From: Prevotellaceae bacterium UBA2448
GTDB taxonomy: Bacteria; Bacteroidota; Bacteroidia; Bacteroidales; Bacteroidaceae
Length of the DNA: 37,562 nt
Direction: 5' to 3'
Assembly: GCA_002342585.1 (NCBI GenBank)
Contig: DDQG01000028.1
Coordinates: 32,275-69,836 of the forward strand
A program made the translations under genes and the position numbers. Positions 25,277-33,820 of the stretch are shown in pieces. Position 1 is the first letter of the stretch. Each line of letters begins with the position of its first letter. The notes beneath the pieces are model-generated. The model saw nothing but the letters and a program-made list of their open reading frames with translations. It ran no database searches and was not told where the DNA came from.

Positions 25277-25313
25277 ACCGAGCAGTAGGGGAGTATTCCC
25301 AACTGCTCGGTTC
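25277..25313. terminator. Bidirectional terminator between the two CotH genes
   Basis: An 11-bp stem (AACCGAGCAGT with ACTGCTCGGTT) is extended by an inner GGG/CCC pairing. It sits midway between two convergent stops and can serve both strands. Confidence 0.8.
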
Positions 25314-25331
25314 TGTTATTGTATAAAAAGC

Positions 25332-27215
25332 TTAGTTCACATTAAAAGTAACTTCTACGTTTACTGCGTTGTTTCCGCGACGATATTGCATTGTAACGGT
25401 ATGTCTGTCGCCTGCCTTGCAGTTCTGCGGATGACAACCGAATTTCCAACTATAGAGGTCATCACTTTCTATATATACGTGTCCTGAACCCCAAGAGTTG
25501 GTGTCGCCGTTTTTGTCGAACCAAGCTCCGTAGGTTCCTGCAGCTGTGTTGTTGCCTTCCTCTCCGTTCGAATTCAGTGGCACAAGGCTTGTTGGTGTTC
25601 CTCCAAGAGCTGAGGTGATGTCGCTTTGTGTTATAGTGATTGCGCCCGACTGATCATATCCGGTGTAGAATGTAACATTTTGTGTCTTCTTTATTGTCTT
25701 CACTACGATAATATCCTGCGGTACAATCTCATCGTCACCATCAGGATAGCCTGCTACGACTCCGTCCAGATAGCTCTTGCGATTCTTTATCCATTGTTCC
25801 ATCTTCTCTAATTCTGTAGCAGGATAGAATGTTTTGGTGCTCCACCAGCTGTCTTCTGTCAAAGGCCAGCGTTCGATGTCTCTGTCGTATGCTCCTTCCT
25901 CTTTCAGCGCATCAGCATATTTCATTGTTTCTGCCCAGTTCTGTTCTACTACAGCTGTGGAGTGACGTTGCCATGCTTCCTTGTATTGTTGCACAAAGGT
26001 GGCATTTCCGAACAGCGTGAGCCAGAACTTGTTTATCCTGTATGCAGCATCTGTATTGTTCACGGGGTCTGTGCCATAAATGAGTTCCCGGTAGTCAGAG
26101 AAAAAGGTGTGACCTGTGGTCATGTTGCTCCAGTCAAAGTCAAAACCGGCATCCCAGTCCCATACAGGACCAAAGGTGTATTTGCCATTCTTTGCCTTGT
26201 GAACGTAGATGCTTCTGGGGGCATCTATTTCCACGTTATAAAGAAATTCATGTATTTGCAGCAAAGAGATAAATGAAGGAATGTCCATCAACTCGCCTAC
26301 TTTTGCTATGTCGCGGGTCTTTATAGCTTTCTCGAGTACAGCAAACTCTGCTTTGATGGAGTCTATTTGCTCCTGTGTGTAGCCTTCTGGAGATTTTATA
26401 CACATAGGTAGTTTGAATACTTGCGACCAGAAGTTATCTCCGTCTTCGGGCGCCAATTCAGGACCGTCATCCTGGTCAAAACTCATCAGCAGACTGGTCT
26501 CCTCGTCCATATCTATGCGGTTTGCCTTTATCTCAATCTTTTCGGTAAGTTGGTACAGACCTATGTATTCGTGGTTAAGGAATACTTCTACATAACGGGA
26601 ATGGTTAGTGAATGGCATACCCATGCTTCTTGCAGTTTCAAAAGCAAAGGTATTCATCATGTCAGTCACGTCGCGATAGTTTGCCAGCAGATTCCAGTTC
26701 TTAGCTTTATCCAGACCTAAGAGCTTTGATTTTGAGTCTAACTTGAACTTATATGGTTTCTTGTCATACCAATCCCAACTGGAGTTTCCGCGACCTCGAA
26801 TGAGTCCTGTGCCGCAGAAGTCAGAGTATTCGCCTTTGCCGTCGATAGTTATCAGACAGTTTATCCATACATCGCGATCCTCTATGTATTGCATGTCTTC
26901 TGTGAAGATATTCATGACAAAGGGACGGTACTTGTTGTGTCCTTTCTCTGAGTCTGCAAGACTGGGGACGATGTTGATGCTATCCAGTTCGTCAAGGTAA
27001 AATGGGAAACTGAATGTAGAACCGTCTCCCTTGGGAATATCAGTGGTGATAAGTCCCTCCATATTGGACATGTCTGTCTGTATTCCCTGTTGAATCTTTA
27101 GTGGAATAGTGCAGTCGAGTCCGTTGTCGTCTGTACGGTGCATCTTCATCCAGTCTTGTGCTACAGACACTTGCGCTACAATCATTAGCAGTATGCAGAA
27201 AATGATTTTCTTCAT
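25332..27215 (-). CDS. CotH-kinase-family protein with C-terminal DUF4859-like domain
   Basis: This 627-residue exported protein has a signal peptide (residues 1-19, VSVA/Q). The CotH kinase region (about 85-475) shows GRGNSSWDWYDKKPYKFKLD, LLGLDKAKNWNLLANYRD, YIGLYQLTEKIEI and the metal-binding FGPVWDWDAGFDFD, a more canonical set than in the convergent large gene. Residues about 505-627 resemble DUF4859 (AAGTYGAWFDKNGDTNSWG, AGDRHTVTMQYR), a Bacteroidetes surface domain. There is no recognisable T9SS tail, so it may stay periplasmic or be surface-exposed by another route. Function is unknown; phosphorylation of envelope proteins is possible. Confidence 0.88.
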   Translation of the reverse strand: MKKIIFCILLMIVAQVSVAQDWMKMHRTDDNGLDCTIPLKIQQGIQTDMSNMEGLITTDIPKGDGSTFSFPFYLDELDSINIVPSLADSEKGHNKYRPFVMNIFTEDMQYIEDRDVWINCLITIDGKGEYSDFCGTGLIRGRGNSSWDWYDKKPYKFKLDSKSKLLGLDKAKNWNLLANYRDVTDMMNTFAFETARSMGMPFTNHSRYVEVFLNHEYIGLYQLTEKIEIKANRIDMDEETSLLMSFDQDDGPELAPEDGDNFWSQVFKLPMCIKSPEGYTQEQIDSIKAEFAVLEKAIKTRDIAKVGELMDIPSFISLLQIHEFLYNVEIDAPRSIYVHKAKNGKYTFGPVWDWDAGFDFDWSNMTTGHTFFSDYRELIYGTDPVNNTDAAYRINKFWLTLFGNATFVQQYKEAWQRHSTAVVEQNWAETMKYADALKEEGAYDRDIERWPLTEDSWWSTKTFYPATELEKMEQWIKNRKSYLDGVVAGYPDGDDEIVPQDIIVVKTIKKTQNVTFYTGYDQSGAITITQSDITSALGGTPTSLVPLNSNGEEGNNTAAGTYGAWFDKNGDTNSWGSGHVYIESDDLYSWKFGCHPQNCKAGDRHTVTMQYRRGNNAVNVEVTFNVN

Positions 27216-27264
27216 GGCTTATATTTCGTTGTTTGCTTTATTCAGTTTTATGTATTAGACGGTG

Positions 27265-27272
27265 CAAAATTA
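27265..27272 (-). promoter_or_regulatory. -7 element of the smaller CotH gene
   Basis: TAATTTTG on the minus strand (27272-27265) fits TAnnTTTG and lies about 50 bp before the ATG. TTG sequences occur upstream but not at an ideal spacing. Confidence 0.5.
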
Positions 27273-27308
27273 CGAAGAAAAAATGCAATATGATGCAATA
27301 ATGGGAAT

Positions 27309-27346
27309 AAAAAAGAAGTGCACCACGTTAGTAGCGCACTCCTTTT
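27309..27346 (-). terminator. gdhA terminator
   Basis: On the minus strand a 9-bp stem (AAGGAGTGC with GCACTTCTT, one G-U) and a 14-nt loop are followed by a T run. It lies about 40 bp after the gdhA stop. Confidence 0.8.
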
Positions 27347-27385
27347 CAAAAATGAAATAATTATTATTAGATTATCGTGCTTCCG

Positions 27386-28726
27386 TTATACGATACCCTG
27401 AGCCATCATTGCCTTAGCAACTTTTATGAAGCCTGCAACGTTTGCTCCCTTAACATAGTTTACGTATCCGTCTGGTTCTGTACCATACTTCACGCAGTTC
27501 TCGTGGATGTTCTCCATAATCCAAAGGAGCTTAGCATCAACTTCTTCAGCAGACCAAGAGAGACGTTCTGAGTTCTGGCTCATTTCGAGACCTGATACAG
27601 ATACACCACCGGCGTTAGAAGCCTTACCTGGAGAGTAGAGAAGCTTAGCCTCCTGGAATACTTTGATAGCAGCAGGAGTAGTAGGCATGTTTGCACCTTC
27701 GCAAACTGCGATTACGCCGTTAGCTACGAGAGCCTTAGCTGCCTCTTCGTTGAGCTCGTTCTGAGTAGCACATGGAAGTGCAATCTGAGCGCCCTTCTCG
27801 AACCAAGGCTTAGCACCTTCTACATATTTAGCAGTTGGATATTTGTCAACATATTCCTTGATACGTCCACGGTAAACGTTCTTCAGTTCCATGATGTAGT
27901 CGAGCTTAGCGCGATCGATACCGTCTGGATCGTAGATGTAACCGTTAGAGTCAGACATTGTCATTGGGATACCACCGAGCTGGAGAACCTTCTCTGCAGC
28001 ATACTGAGCTACGTTTCCTGCACCTGAGATGAGTACCTTCTTGCCTTCGATTGTGTCGCCCTTAGTCTTGAGCATAGCACGGAGGAAGTAAACTGTACCG
28101 TAACCTGTTGCTTCAGGACGGATGAGTGAACCACCGAATTCGAGGCCCTTACCTGTGAGTACACCGCTGTATTCACGAGTGAGCTTCTTGTACATACCGA
28201 ACATGTAACCTACCTCACGGCCACCTACACCTATGTCACCTGCTGGTACGTCAACGTCTGGACCGATGTGACGAGTAAGTTCGAGCATGAATGCCTGGCA
28301 GAAACGCATTACTTCCGCGTTGCTCTTACCACGTGGAGAGAAGTCTGAACCACCCTTGCCACCACCCATTGGGAGTGTAGTCAGTGAGTTCTTGAATGTC
28401 TGCTCGAATGCAAGGAACTTAAGGATTCCGAGGTTTACTGAGCTATGGAAACGGATACCGCCTTTGTACGGGCCAATGGCATTGTTGTGCTGAACACGGT
28501 ATCCCATGTTTGTCTGGATATTACCTTTGTCGTCCGTCCAAGTTACACGGAACTGGTAAACGCGATCTGGAATGCAAAGACGTTCGATGAGGTTTACTTT
28601 GTCGAACTCTGGGTGCTTGTTGTACTCTTCTTCGATTGTACCAAGTACTTCTTCTACTGCCTGGTGATATTCAGGCTCGTTTGGAAAGCGACGTTTCAAG
28701 TCTTCCAATACTTTTTTTGCGTCCAT
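27386..28726 (-). CDS. gdhA: NADP-specific glutamate dehydrogenase
   Basis: This 446-residue hexameric-type enzyme makes glutamate from 2-oxoglutarate and ammonia, the main ammonia-assimilation route in Prevotella-like bacteria. YKGGIRFHSSV near residues 87-97, PMGGGKGGSDF with catalytic K124, PAGDIGVGGREVGYM near 161-175, and the Rossmann motif GAGNVAQYAAEKV near 235 are all present. Length is typical for the small GDH family. Codon use is strongly biased, fitting high expression. It is monocistronic, with a consensus promoter at 28791-28821 and its own terminator. Confidence 0.97.
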   Translation of the reverse strand: MDAKKVLEDLKRRFPNEPEYHQAVEEVLGTIEEEYNKHPEFDKVNLIERLCIPDRVYQFRVTWTDDKGNIQTNMGYRVQHNNAIGPYKGGIRFHSSVNLGILKFLAFEQTFKNSLTTLPMGGGKGGSDFSPRGKSNAEVMRFCQAFMLELTRHIGPDVDVPAGDIGVGGREVGYMFGMYKKLTREYSGVLTGKGLEFGGSLIRPEATGYGTVYFLRAMLKTKGDTIEGKKVLISGAGNVAQYAAEKVLQLGGIPMTMSDSNGYIYDPDGIDRAKLDYIMELKNVYRGRIKEYVDKYPTAKYVEGAKPWFEKGAQIALPCATQNELNEEAAKALVANGVIAVCEGANMPTTPAAIKVFQEAKLLYSPGKASNAGGVSVSGLEMSQNSERLSWSAEEVDAKLLWIMENIHENCVKYGTEPDGYVNYVKGANVAGFIKVAKAMMAQGIV

Positions 28727-28790
28727 TTGATAATGTTGTTTTAAGTTGTTAAAATGATGTTAGAATTGTCTTTTCTTTCAATTTCTGGTG

Positions 28791-28821
28791 CAAAGTTATG
28801 GCATTATAATTAAACCTCCAA
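28791..28821 (-). promoter_or_regulatory. gdhA promoter
   Basis: TTG (28821-28819) and TAACTTTG (28798-28791) on the minus strand are separated by 20 bp. The predicted leader is about 60 nt. Confidence 0.75.
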
Positions 28822-28995
28822 GACTTTTGTGTAAAAAATAAAGTAAAAGCATGAAAAAAGTTACTTTTATTTACAAAACGAGTGTTTTCTTTGACTTTTT
28901 TCTGATTTTTGATGAGTTTTCAAACATTTTGCTACTATAATGTTTGTCTGTGTTTGCGAGAACAACATAAAAATATAGTTGTAAAACTGTTCGGA
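28822..28995. other. AT-rich spacer between divergent gdhA and ettA promoters
   Basis: No gene, clear RNA or strong hairpin is seen. The stretch is mostly T-rich on the plus strand and probably holds only upstream promoter sequence for the two flanking genes. Confidence 0.5.
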
Positions 28996-29027
28996 TTGGG
29001 AAGTGTCGTTCGAAAATGTTATCTTTG
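28996..29027 (+). promoter_or_regulatory. ettA promoter
   Basis: TTG (28996-28998) and TATCTTTG (29020-29027) are spaced by 21 bp, giving a leader of about 22 nt. Confidence 0.75.
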
Positions 29028-29055
29028 CAGCATAATATATAATATATAATGACAA

Positions 29056-30750
29056 ATGGCTACAGTTGACGACAAAAAAGTAATCTTTTCGATGGTTGGC
29101 GTAAGCAAAACCATCCAACAGAATCAGAAACAGATTCTGAAGAATATCTACCTGTCTTTCTTCTATGGGGCAAAGATAGGTATTGTGGGTTTAAACGGTG
29201 CAGGAAAATCTACACTTATGAAGATAATTGCCGGACTCGACCAGCAGTATCAGGGACAGGTAGTATGGGCACCCGGATACAGTGTAGGTTATCTGCCACA
29301 AGATCCTCCATTGAATGAGGAGAAGACGGTGAAAGAGAATGTGATGGAAGGAGTGCAGCAGATTTACGATACTTTGAAGGAGTATGACGAGATAAACGAC
29401 AAGTTCGGACTTCCTGAGTATTATGAGAACCCTGACAAGATGGAGAAACTCATGACTCGTCAGGCAGAATTGCAGGATATAATCGACTCAACCGATGCGT
29501 GGAATATAGACTCGAAGCTCGAGCGTGCTATGGATGCCTTGCATTGCCCGCCTGCTGACTGGTCGGTGAAGAATCTCTCCGGAGGTGAACGCCGTCGTGT
29601 GGCTCTGTGTCGTTTGCTTTTGCAGAAACCTGATGTGCTCTTGCTCGACGAACCTACCAACCACCTCGATGCCGAGAGTATCGACTGGCTGGAACAGCAT
29701 CTGCAGCAGTATGAAGGTACGGTTATTGCTGTTACCCACGACCGCTATTTCCTCGACGATGTGAGTGAATGGATTCTGGAACTCGATCGCGGTGAAGGTA
29801 TTCCTTGGAAGGGTAACTACTCCAGTTGGCTTGAACAGAAGTCGCAGCGCATGTCGCAGGAGGAAAAGACTGCCTCTAAGCGCCGTAAGGCTTTGGAACG
29901 AGAGTTGGAATGGGTTCGCATGGCTCCAAAGGCTCGTCAGGCGAAGGGTAAGGCACGACTCAATTCGTACGATAAGATGCTGAACCAGGAACAGAAGGAG
30001 AAGGAAGAGAAACTCGAGATATTCATTCCTAACGGACCGCGTTTGGGCAATAAGGTGATTGAGGCAAAGCACGTGGCAAAGTCGTTTGCGGAGAAGACGC
30101 TCTATACTGACCTGAACTTCAACCTGCCTCCGAACGGCATCGTTGGTGTTATAGGTCCGAACGGAACAGGAAAGACCACACTCTTCCGTCTTATCATGGG
30201 TTTGGAAACACCCGATGCAGGAGAGTTTGAGGTAGGCGAAACAGTGAAACTGGCTTACGTAGATCAGCAGCATAAGGATATTGACCCTGAGAAGACAGTC
30301 TATCAAACGGTGAGTGGTGGTAATGAAACAATCCGTATGGGTGGACGCGACATAAATGTGCGTGCTTATCTGAGTAAGTTTAACTTCAGCGGAGCAGACC
30401 AGGAGAAGCTGTGCGGAGTATTGTCGGGTGGTGAGCGCAACCGTCTTCAGTTGGCTTTGGCATTGAAGCAGGAGGGCAATGTACTCTTGCTCGACGAACC
30501 TACCAACGACATCGATGTGAACACACTTCGTGCCTTGGAAGAAGGTTTGGAGAACTTTGCCGGTTGTGCTGTGGTAATAAGTCACGACCGCTGGTTCCTC
30601 GACCGTATTTGTACCCACGTACTTGCCTTTGAGGGTAATGGAGAAGTCTTCTTCTTTGAAGGAAACTATACCGATTACGAGGTAAACAAAGCAAAACGCT
30701 TAGGTCTTGAAGAACCTAAGCGCATCAAATATCGCAAACTGATGGATTAG
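29056..30750 (+). CDS. ettA: Energy-dependent translational throttle protein (ABC-F)
   Basis: This 564-residue cytoplasmic protein has two ABC ATPase domains and no membrane segment. Domain 1: Walker A GLNGAGKST (45-53), signature LSGGERRR (174-181), Walker B VLLLDEPTNHLD (194-205). The arm insertion lies at about 95-165 and the tRNA-interacting linker, rich in charged residues, at about 245-320. Domain 2: GPNGTGKTT (367-375), LSGGERNR and LLLDEPTNDID. Family members bind the ribosomal E site and gate elongation according to the ATP/ADP ratio. Length and the short arm match EttA rather than Uup or resistance ABC-F proteins. Confidence 0.94.
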   Translation: MATVDDKKVIFSMVGVSKTIQQNQKQILKNIYLSFFYGAKIGIVGLNGAGKSTLMKIIAGLDQQYQGQVVWAPGYSVGYLPQDPPLNEEKTVKENVMEGVQQIYDTLKEYDEINDKFGLPEYYENPDKMEKLMTRQAELQDIIDSTDAWNIDSKLERAMDALHCPPADWSVKNLSGGERRRVALCRLLLQKPDVLLLDEPTNHLDAESIDWLEQHLQQYEGTVIAVTHDRYFLDDVSEWILELDRGEGIPWKGNYSSWLEQKSQRMSQEEKTASKRRKALERELEWVRMAPKARQAKGKARLNSYDKMLNQEQKEKEEKLEIFIPNGPRLGNKVIEAKHVAKSFAEKTLYTDLNFNLPPNGIVGVIGPNGTGKTTLFRLIMGLETPDAGEFEVGETVKLAYVDQQHKDIDPEKTVYQTVSGGNETIRMGGRDINVRAYLSKFNFSGADQEKLCGVLSGGERNRLQLALALKQEGNVLLLDEPTNDIDVNTLRALEEGLENFAGCAVVISHDRWFLDRICTHVLAFEGNGEVFFFEGNYTDYEVNKAKRLGLEEPKRIKYRKLMD

Positions 30751-30932
30751 TTACTCAACTTAAGTTGAGTTAAATGGAAGTTAAAGAGAAGTAAAAGGGG
30801 AGTTAAAGAGAAGTTAAAGGGACAATAGTAGAGGATGCTTGCCCAATCTGATGCAGTATCGTCCCTATAACTTCCCTTTAACTCCTCATAACTCCCAATA
30901 ACTCCTGAAAGTAAAGCAAACTGATGGATTAG
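30734..30932. repeat. Hairpin-bearing interval flanked by 17-bp direct repeats
   Basis: GCAAACTGATGGATTAG occurs exactly at 30734-30750 (end of ettA) and again at 30916-30932 (over the stop codon of the convergent gene). Between them lie an 18-bp perfect palindrome (30753-30770) and a 25-bp inverted repeat, arms 30799-30823 and 30861-30885 with 23 of 25 matches, which may act as terminator for both genes. The layout looks like an insertion with target duplication or a local duplication. Confidence 0.75.
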
Positions 30933-32071
30933 TCGATTTTCTTGTAATAGCAGCGGCGACGTTTGGGTATTGTGGGATCAAGATGCTGCCATGCTCCGAG
31001 GTTTTTGAAGTTATCTTCGAGGATGCAGTTTGTTTCTGCCCATTTGAATCCCATTTGCTGATAGACAGGGATGAGGTCGGTGAAGAGCAGTGCGTTGACT
31101 CCTCGTCCCTGCCATTCTGGGTGAACGGCAATGAGCAGGAGTTCTACTCCGTCTTCGTGCTTAAACTTGAGCGATTTGAGCAGGTGGAACCATCCGAATG
31201 GCAGGAGATGTCCGCGTGTCTTCTGCAGGGCGCGGGCGATAGACGGCATTGAGATGCCAACACAAACGAGTTCGTTAGTATCGTCGGTTTCGATGAGAGT
31301 AACCATTCTGAAGTCAAGCAGCGGTACGAAAGTCTTTACGAGTTCGTCGATTTGGCGTTCTGTCATTCGTGAGTAGCCGTAGAGTGGGCTGTAAGCTTCG
31401 TCGATGAGTTTGAAGATGCGCTGTCCGTATCCGCGATCGAATATATCCTTCTTTCCGTCAAGTTTCTTGATGTGCACCTTGTTGCGCTGCATCACGATTT
31501 TACCGATCTTTGTGTATTTGTCGGGAATGGTTTCGGGTACGTTCATATGGAGTTCAAGCCATTCTGCATCCTTCTTGAATCCGAGTTGTTCGATAAACTT
31601 AGGGTAGTAGGGGTAGTTGTAGAAGGTGTTCATCGTACTCAGTTTGTCGAATCCTTCGATGAGCATACCTTCCTTGTCGGTGTCCTTAATGCCCATAGGA
31701 CCCTGTATGTGGTCCATGCCGCGTTCCTTACCCCATTGTTCTACGGCATTGATGAGTGCACGGCATACTTCGATGTCTTCGATGAAGTCAATCCATCCGA
31801 AGCGCACGTTCTTTACGTTCCAGGTTTTATTAGCCTTATGGTTTATGATAGCTACTACGCGTCCTGCAACCTTTCCGTCTTTATAAGCCAGGAAGAGTTG
31901 CATGTCGCTGAATTCGCATCCTGGGTTCTTCTTTGGGTTGAAGACGTTCCTGAGGTCGAATGCCAAATCGGGCACAGCATACGGATTCCCCTTATACAGT
32001 TCGTAGTTGAACTCTATGAAGCGGTTGAGATCCTTCTTCGTTTCTACTTTTCGTATTTCGATATTTCCCAT
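30929..32071 (-). CDS. GNAT-superfamily acyltransferase-like protein
   Basis: This 380-residue cytoplasmic protein has no signal peptide. Its C-terminal half has a GNAT-type acetyl-CoA site pattern, ELLLIAVHPEWQGRGVNALL near residue 310 (the Q/R-x-x-G-x-G/A loop), followed by ETNCILEDN. The N-terminal half (RKVETKKDLNRFIEFNYELY, GPMGIKDTDKEGMLIEGFD) resembles YghO-like proteins common in Bacteroidetes. Substrate is unknown. It follows the lipoprotein gene by 9 bp, so both are probably co-transcribed, and converges on ettA. Confidence 0.8.
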   Translation of the reverse strand: MGNIEIRKVETKKDLNRFIEFNYELYKGNPYAVPDLAFDLRNVFNPKKNPGCEFSDMQLFLAYKDGKVAGRVVAIINHKANKTWNVKNVRFGWIDFIEDIEVCRALINAVEQWGKERGMDHIQGPMGIKDTDKEGMLIEGFDKLSTMNTFYNYPYYPKFIEQLGFKKDAEWLELHMNVPETIPDKYTKIGKIVMQRNKVHIKKLDGKKDIFDRGYGQRIFKLIDEAYSPLYGYSRMTERQIDELVKTFVPLLDFRMVTLIETDDTNELVCVGISMPSIARALQKTRGHLLPFGWFHLLKSLKFKHEDGVELLLIAVHPEWQGRGVNALLFTDLIPVYQQMGFKWAETNCILEDNFKNLGAWQHLDPTIPKRRRCYYKKID

Positions 32072-32080
32072 TTTGCTTTT

Positions 32081-32791
32081 TTACTTCATATAAAGATTGA
32101 TGGTCTCGCTCTGTGCCATTTGGTTTCCTGCGGAAATGGTGATGGTCAGTGGCACGCTGCGTCCGTTCTTTGCCTTTCGGCAGTAGATGCGTCCTGAGTA
32201 TCTTACTTTCTGTCGTGGTTCGAGGGTAATGGTCAGAGGCGATGAAGCAATTACGTATTTGCTTTGTTGAGTGTCGAGCACGATATCTACGCTGTAGAGA
32301 GTGCTGTTGCTTCTGTTCTCAATGTATGTCTCCACCTCGAGAGTTTCGCCTTTCGACATAAATCCGTCGCCGTTGCCGTCGAAATAAGTCACTTCCGAAA
32401 TGTGTACCGGCAGACGACTTGGTGCCGGTGTATAGTTGTTGTTGGAATAGTTGCGGTTGTAGTTTGAGTTCTGTTCGTAGGAGTCGTAGTCCTGAGAGTT
32501 CTCATACTGACGGCGTTCGTTTTCTTCAGCACTTTTCTGTATTGCCACGCCCAGTGCAGCACCCACGCCCATTCCGATGAGGCTACCCAGTGCGGCGCCC
32601 TGTCCGTTGTAGTGATAATATCCGTAGCGTCCGTAGTGTCCTCCTGTAGCACCTCCGATTGCACTGCCCAGTGTGCTACCGATTGCTGCACCGGTGAGTC
32701 CTGCTGCTGCTTGTCCTGATGTCTGGCAACTGCTCAGCAGGGTTACTGCTGCTAAAAGGATGGTACTAATGGTTATGTGATTTTTCTTCAT
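32081..32791 (-). CDS. Glycine-zipper lipoprotein
   Basis: This 236-residue lipoprotein has a type II signal peptide with lipobox LLSSC (Cys22). Residues 28-90 are glycine-zipper segments (AAIGSTLGSAIGGATGG, GAALGSLIGMGVGAALG) that can insert in or span a membrane. A polar Asn/Tyr-rich linker (about 95-125) leads to a C-terminal beta-sandwich (about 130-236) with DGNGDGFMSKGE, an EF-hand-like Ca-binding loop, and an Ig-like fold. It probably sits in the outer membrane. Function is unknown. It heads a two-gene operon with the GNAT-like gene. Confidence 0.85.
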   Translation of the reverse strand: MKKNHITISTILLAAVTLLSSCQTSGQAAAGLTGAAIGSTLGSAIGGATGGHYGRYGYYHYNGQGAALGSLIGMGVGAALGVAIQKSAEENERRQYENSQDYDSYEQNSNYNRNYSNNNYTPAPSRLPVHISEVTYFDGNGDGFMSKGETLEVETYIENRSNSTLYSVDIVLDTQQSKYVIASSPLTITLEPRQKVRYSGRIYCRKAKNGRSVPLTITISAGNQMAQSETINLYMK

Positions 32792-32819
32792 AATCAGCCG
32801 CTGTTAAGAAAACACGGTG

Positions 32820-32856
32820 CAAAAGTACGAATAAAAATTGAAAATGCGTACCTTTG
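32820..32856. promoter_or_regulatory. Divergent promoters, lipoprotein operon and purN
   Basis: The minus strand has TACTTTTG (32827-32820) for the lipoprotein operon and the plus strand has TACCTTTG (32849-32856) for purN. The boxes are 21 bp apart back to back, so the two polymerases would compete. Clear -33 elements are not seen. Confidence 0.6.
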
Positions 32857-32881
32857 CCGCGTATTTATCCTTTTATAACAA

Positions 32882-33463
32882 ATGAAACGAGTCAACATAG
32901 CCATATTTGTGTCCGGTGGCGGAACAAACTGTGAGAATCTTATCCGTTATTTCAGTGGGTCGGCGAAGGTGAATTGTGCCCTTGTTGTCAGCAATAAGGC
33001 TGATGCCTATGCCTTGGTACGTGCTGAGCGCAATGGAGTGCCGAGTAGGGTGGTGAGTCGTGAGCAGCTGAAGGACTCCTCCGTGGTTATGCCTATACTT
33101 CAGGAATTCGGTATCGACTTTATTGTCCTGGCGGGTTTTCTGCCTCTTGTTCCCGACTATCTTCTCGACGCCTATCCGCGTCGAATCATCAATATCCATC
33201 CTGCTCTTCTGCCCAAGTATGGCGGAAAGGGTATGTGGGGTCACCATGTTCACGAAGCAGTAAAGGCTGCCGGCGAAACTGAGACTGGCATGACAGTCCA
33301 CTGGGTCACTCCTGTATGCGACTCAGGCGAGATAATCGCTCAATTCTCCACTCCGTTGCTGCCTACTGACACCGCAGAAGACATAGCTGAGAAGGAGCAC
33401 CAGTTGGAGATGCAGCATTTCCCCCATGTCGTCGAACAGGTGATAGAAGAAACATTTGCCTGA
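32882..33463 (+). CDS. purN: Phosphoribosylglycinamide formyltransferase
   Basis: This 193-residue cytoplasmic enzyme formylates GAR with 10-formyl-THF in purine synthesis. Substrate loop VSGGGTNCENLI lies at residues 10-21, and the catalytic N-x-H...D set is visible in INIHPALLPKYGGKGMWGHHVHEAV (near 104-128) and HWVTPVCDSGEIIAQ (near 140-154). Length is normal. It is monocistronic in this window and converges on a DUF6261-like gene with a shared terminator. Confidence 0.96.
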   Translation: MKRVNIAIFVSGGGTNCENLIRYFSGSAKVNCALVVSNKADAYALVRAERNGVPSRVVSREQLKDSSVVMPILQEFGIDFIVLAGFLPLVPDYLLDAYPRRIINIHPALLPKYGGKGMWGHHVHEAVKAAGETETGMTVHWVTPVCDSGEIIAQFSTPLLPTDTAEDIAEKEHQLEMQHFPHVVEQVIEETFA

Positions 33464-33507
33464 CATTTCTGAATTTTTCCCACGCAGATGATGGCGGTTG
33501 AGATAAT

Positions 33508-33542
33508 AGTTTACAGTTTACAGTTTACAGTTTACTGTTTAC
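33508..33542. repeat. GTTTACA heptamer tandem repeat
   Basis: About four copies of GTTTACA (the last diverging to GTTTACT, GTTTACG) lie between purN and the hairpin terminator. They are one of several short-repeat tracts at gene junctions here. Confidence 0.75.
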
Positions 33543-33551
33543 GGTTAAGGA

Positions 33552-33587
33552 AAAAGGAAGTTGACATTCGGTTGTCAACTTCCTTTT
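33552..33587. terminator. Bidirectional hairpin terminator, purN / second DUF6261 gene
   Basis: A 14-bp perfect stem (AAAAGGAAGTTGAC with GTCAACTTCCTTTT) has loop ATTCGGTT, the reverse complement of the loop in the terminator at 1109-1145. The matching sequence continues for about 30 bp on the DUF6261 side in both places. Confidence 0.85.
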
Positions 33588-33617
33588 GTTTTTATCAAGA
33601 ATTAGAGAATTTTTTAA

Positions 33618-33771
33618 AACAATAATTGTAACCTTTTATTTCAAATTATTGGTGAAAGCCACCTAGGCTTTATTCTTATTGCTTGGCGCAATATTTTCCA
33701 ACAATAATTACAAACAATTACCAATAATTGAACCAATAAAAATTTTTTGTCAATTATTTTAAATTATTGTT
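33618..33771. repeat. AT-rich 154-bp element with 10-bp terminal inverted repeats
   Basis: AACAATAATT at 33618-33627 is matched by its reverse complement at 33762-33771. Inside are further copies of CAATAATT in both orientations. The element interrupts the space between the gene and the conserved terminator that is short in the first module. No coding sequence is seen. It may be a small non-autonomous element or AT-rich spacer. Confidence 0.45.
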
Positions 33772-33820
33772 CAAAACCCCAACGCTATCCGCATGGTGTT
33801 TTTCCGTGTGACTTGAAAAG

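Noticed and set aside
31472..32197. Open frame of 241 codons opposite the GNAT-like and lipoprotein genes
   Set aside because: It crosses two real genes on the other strand and has no domain or promoter.
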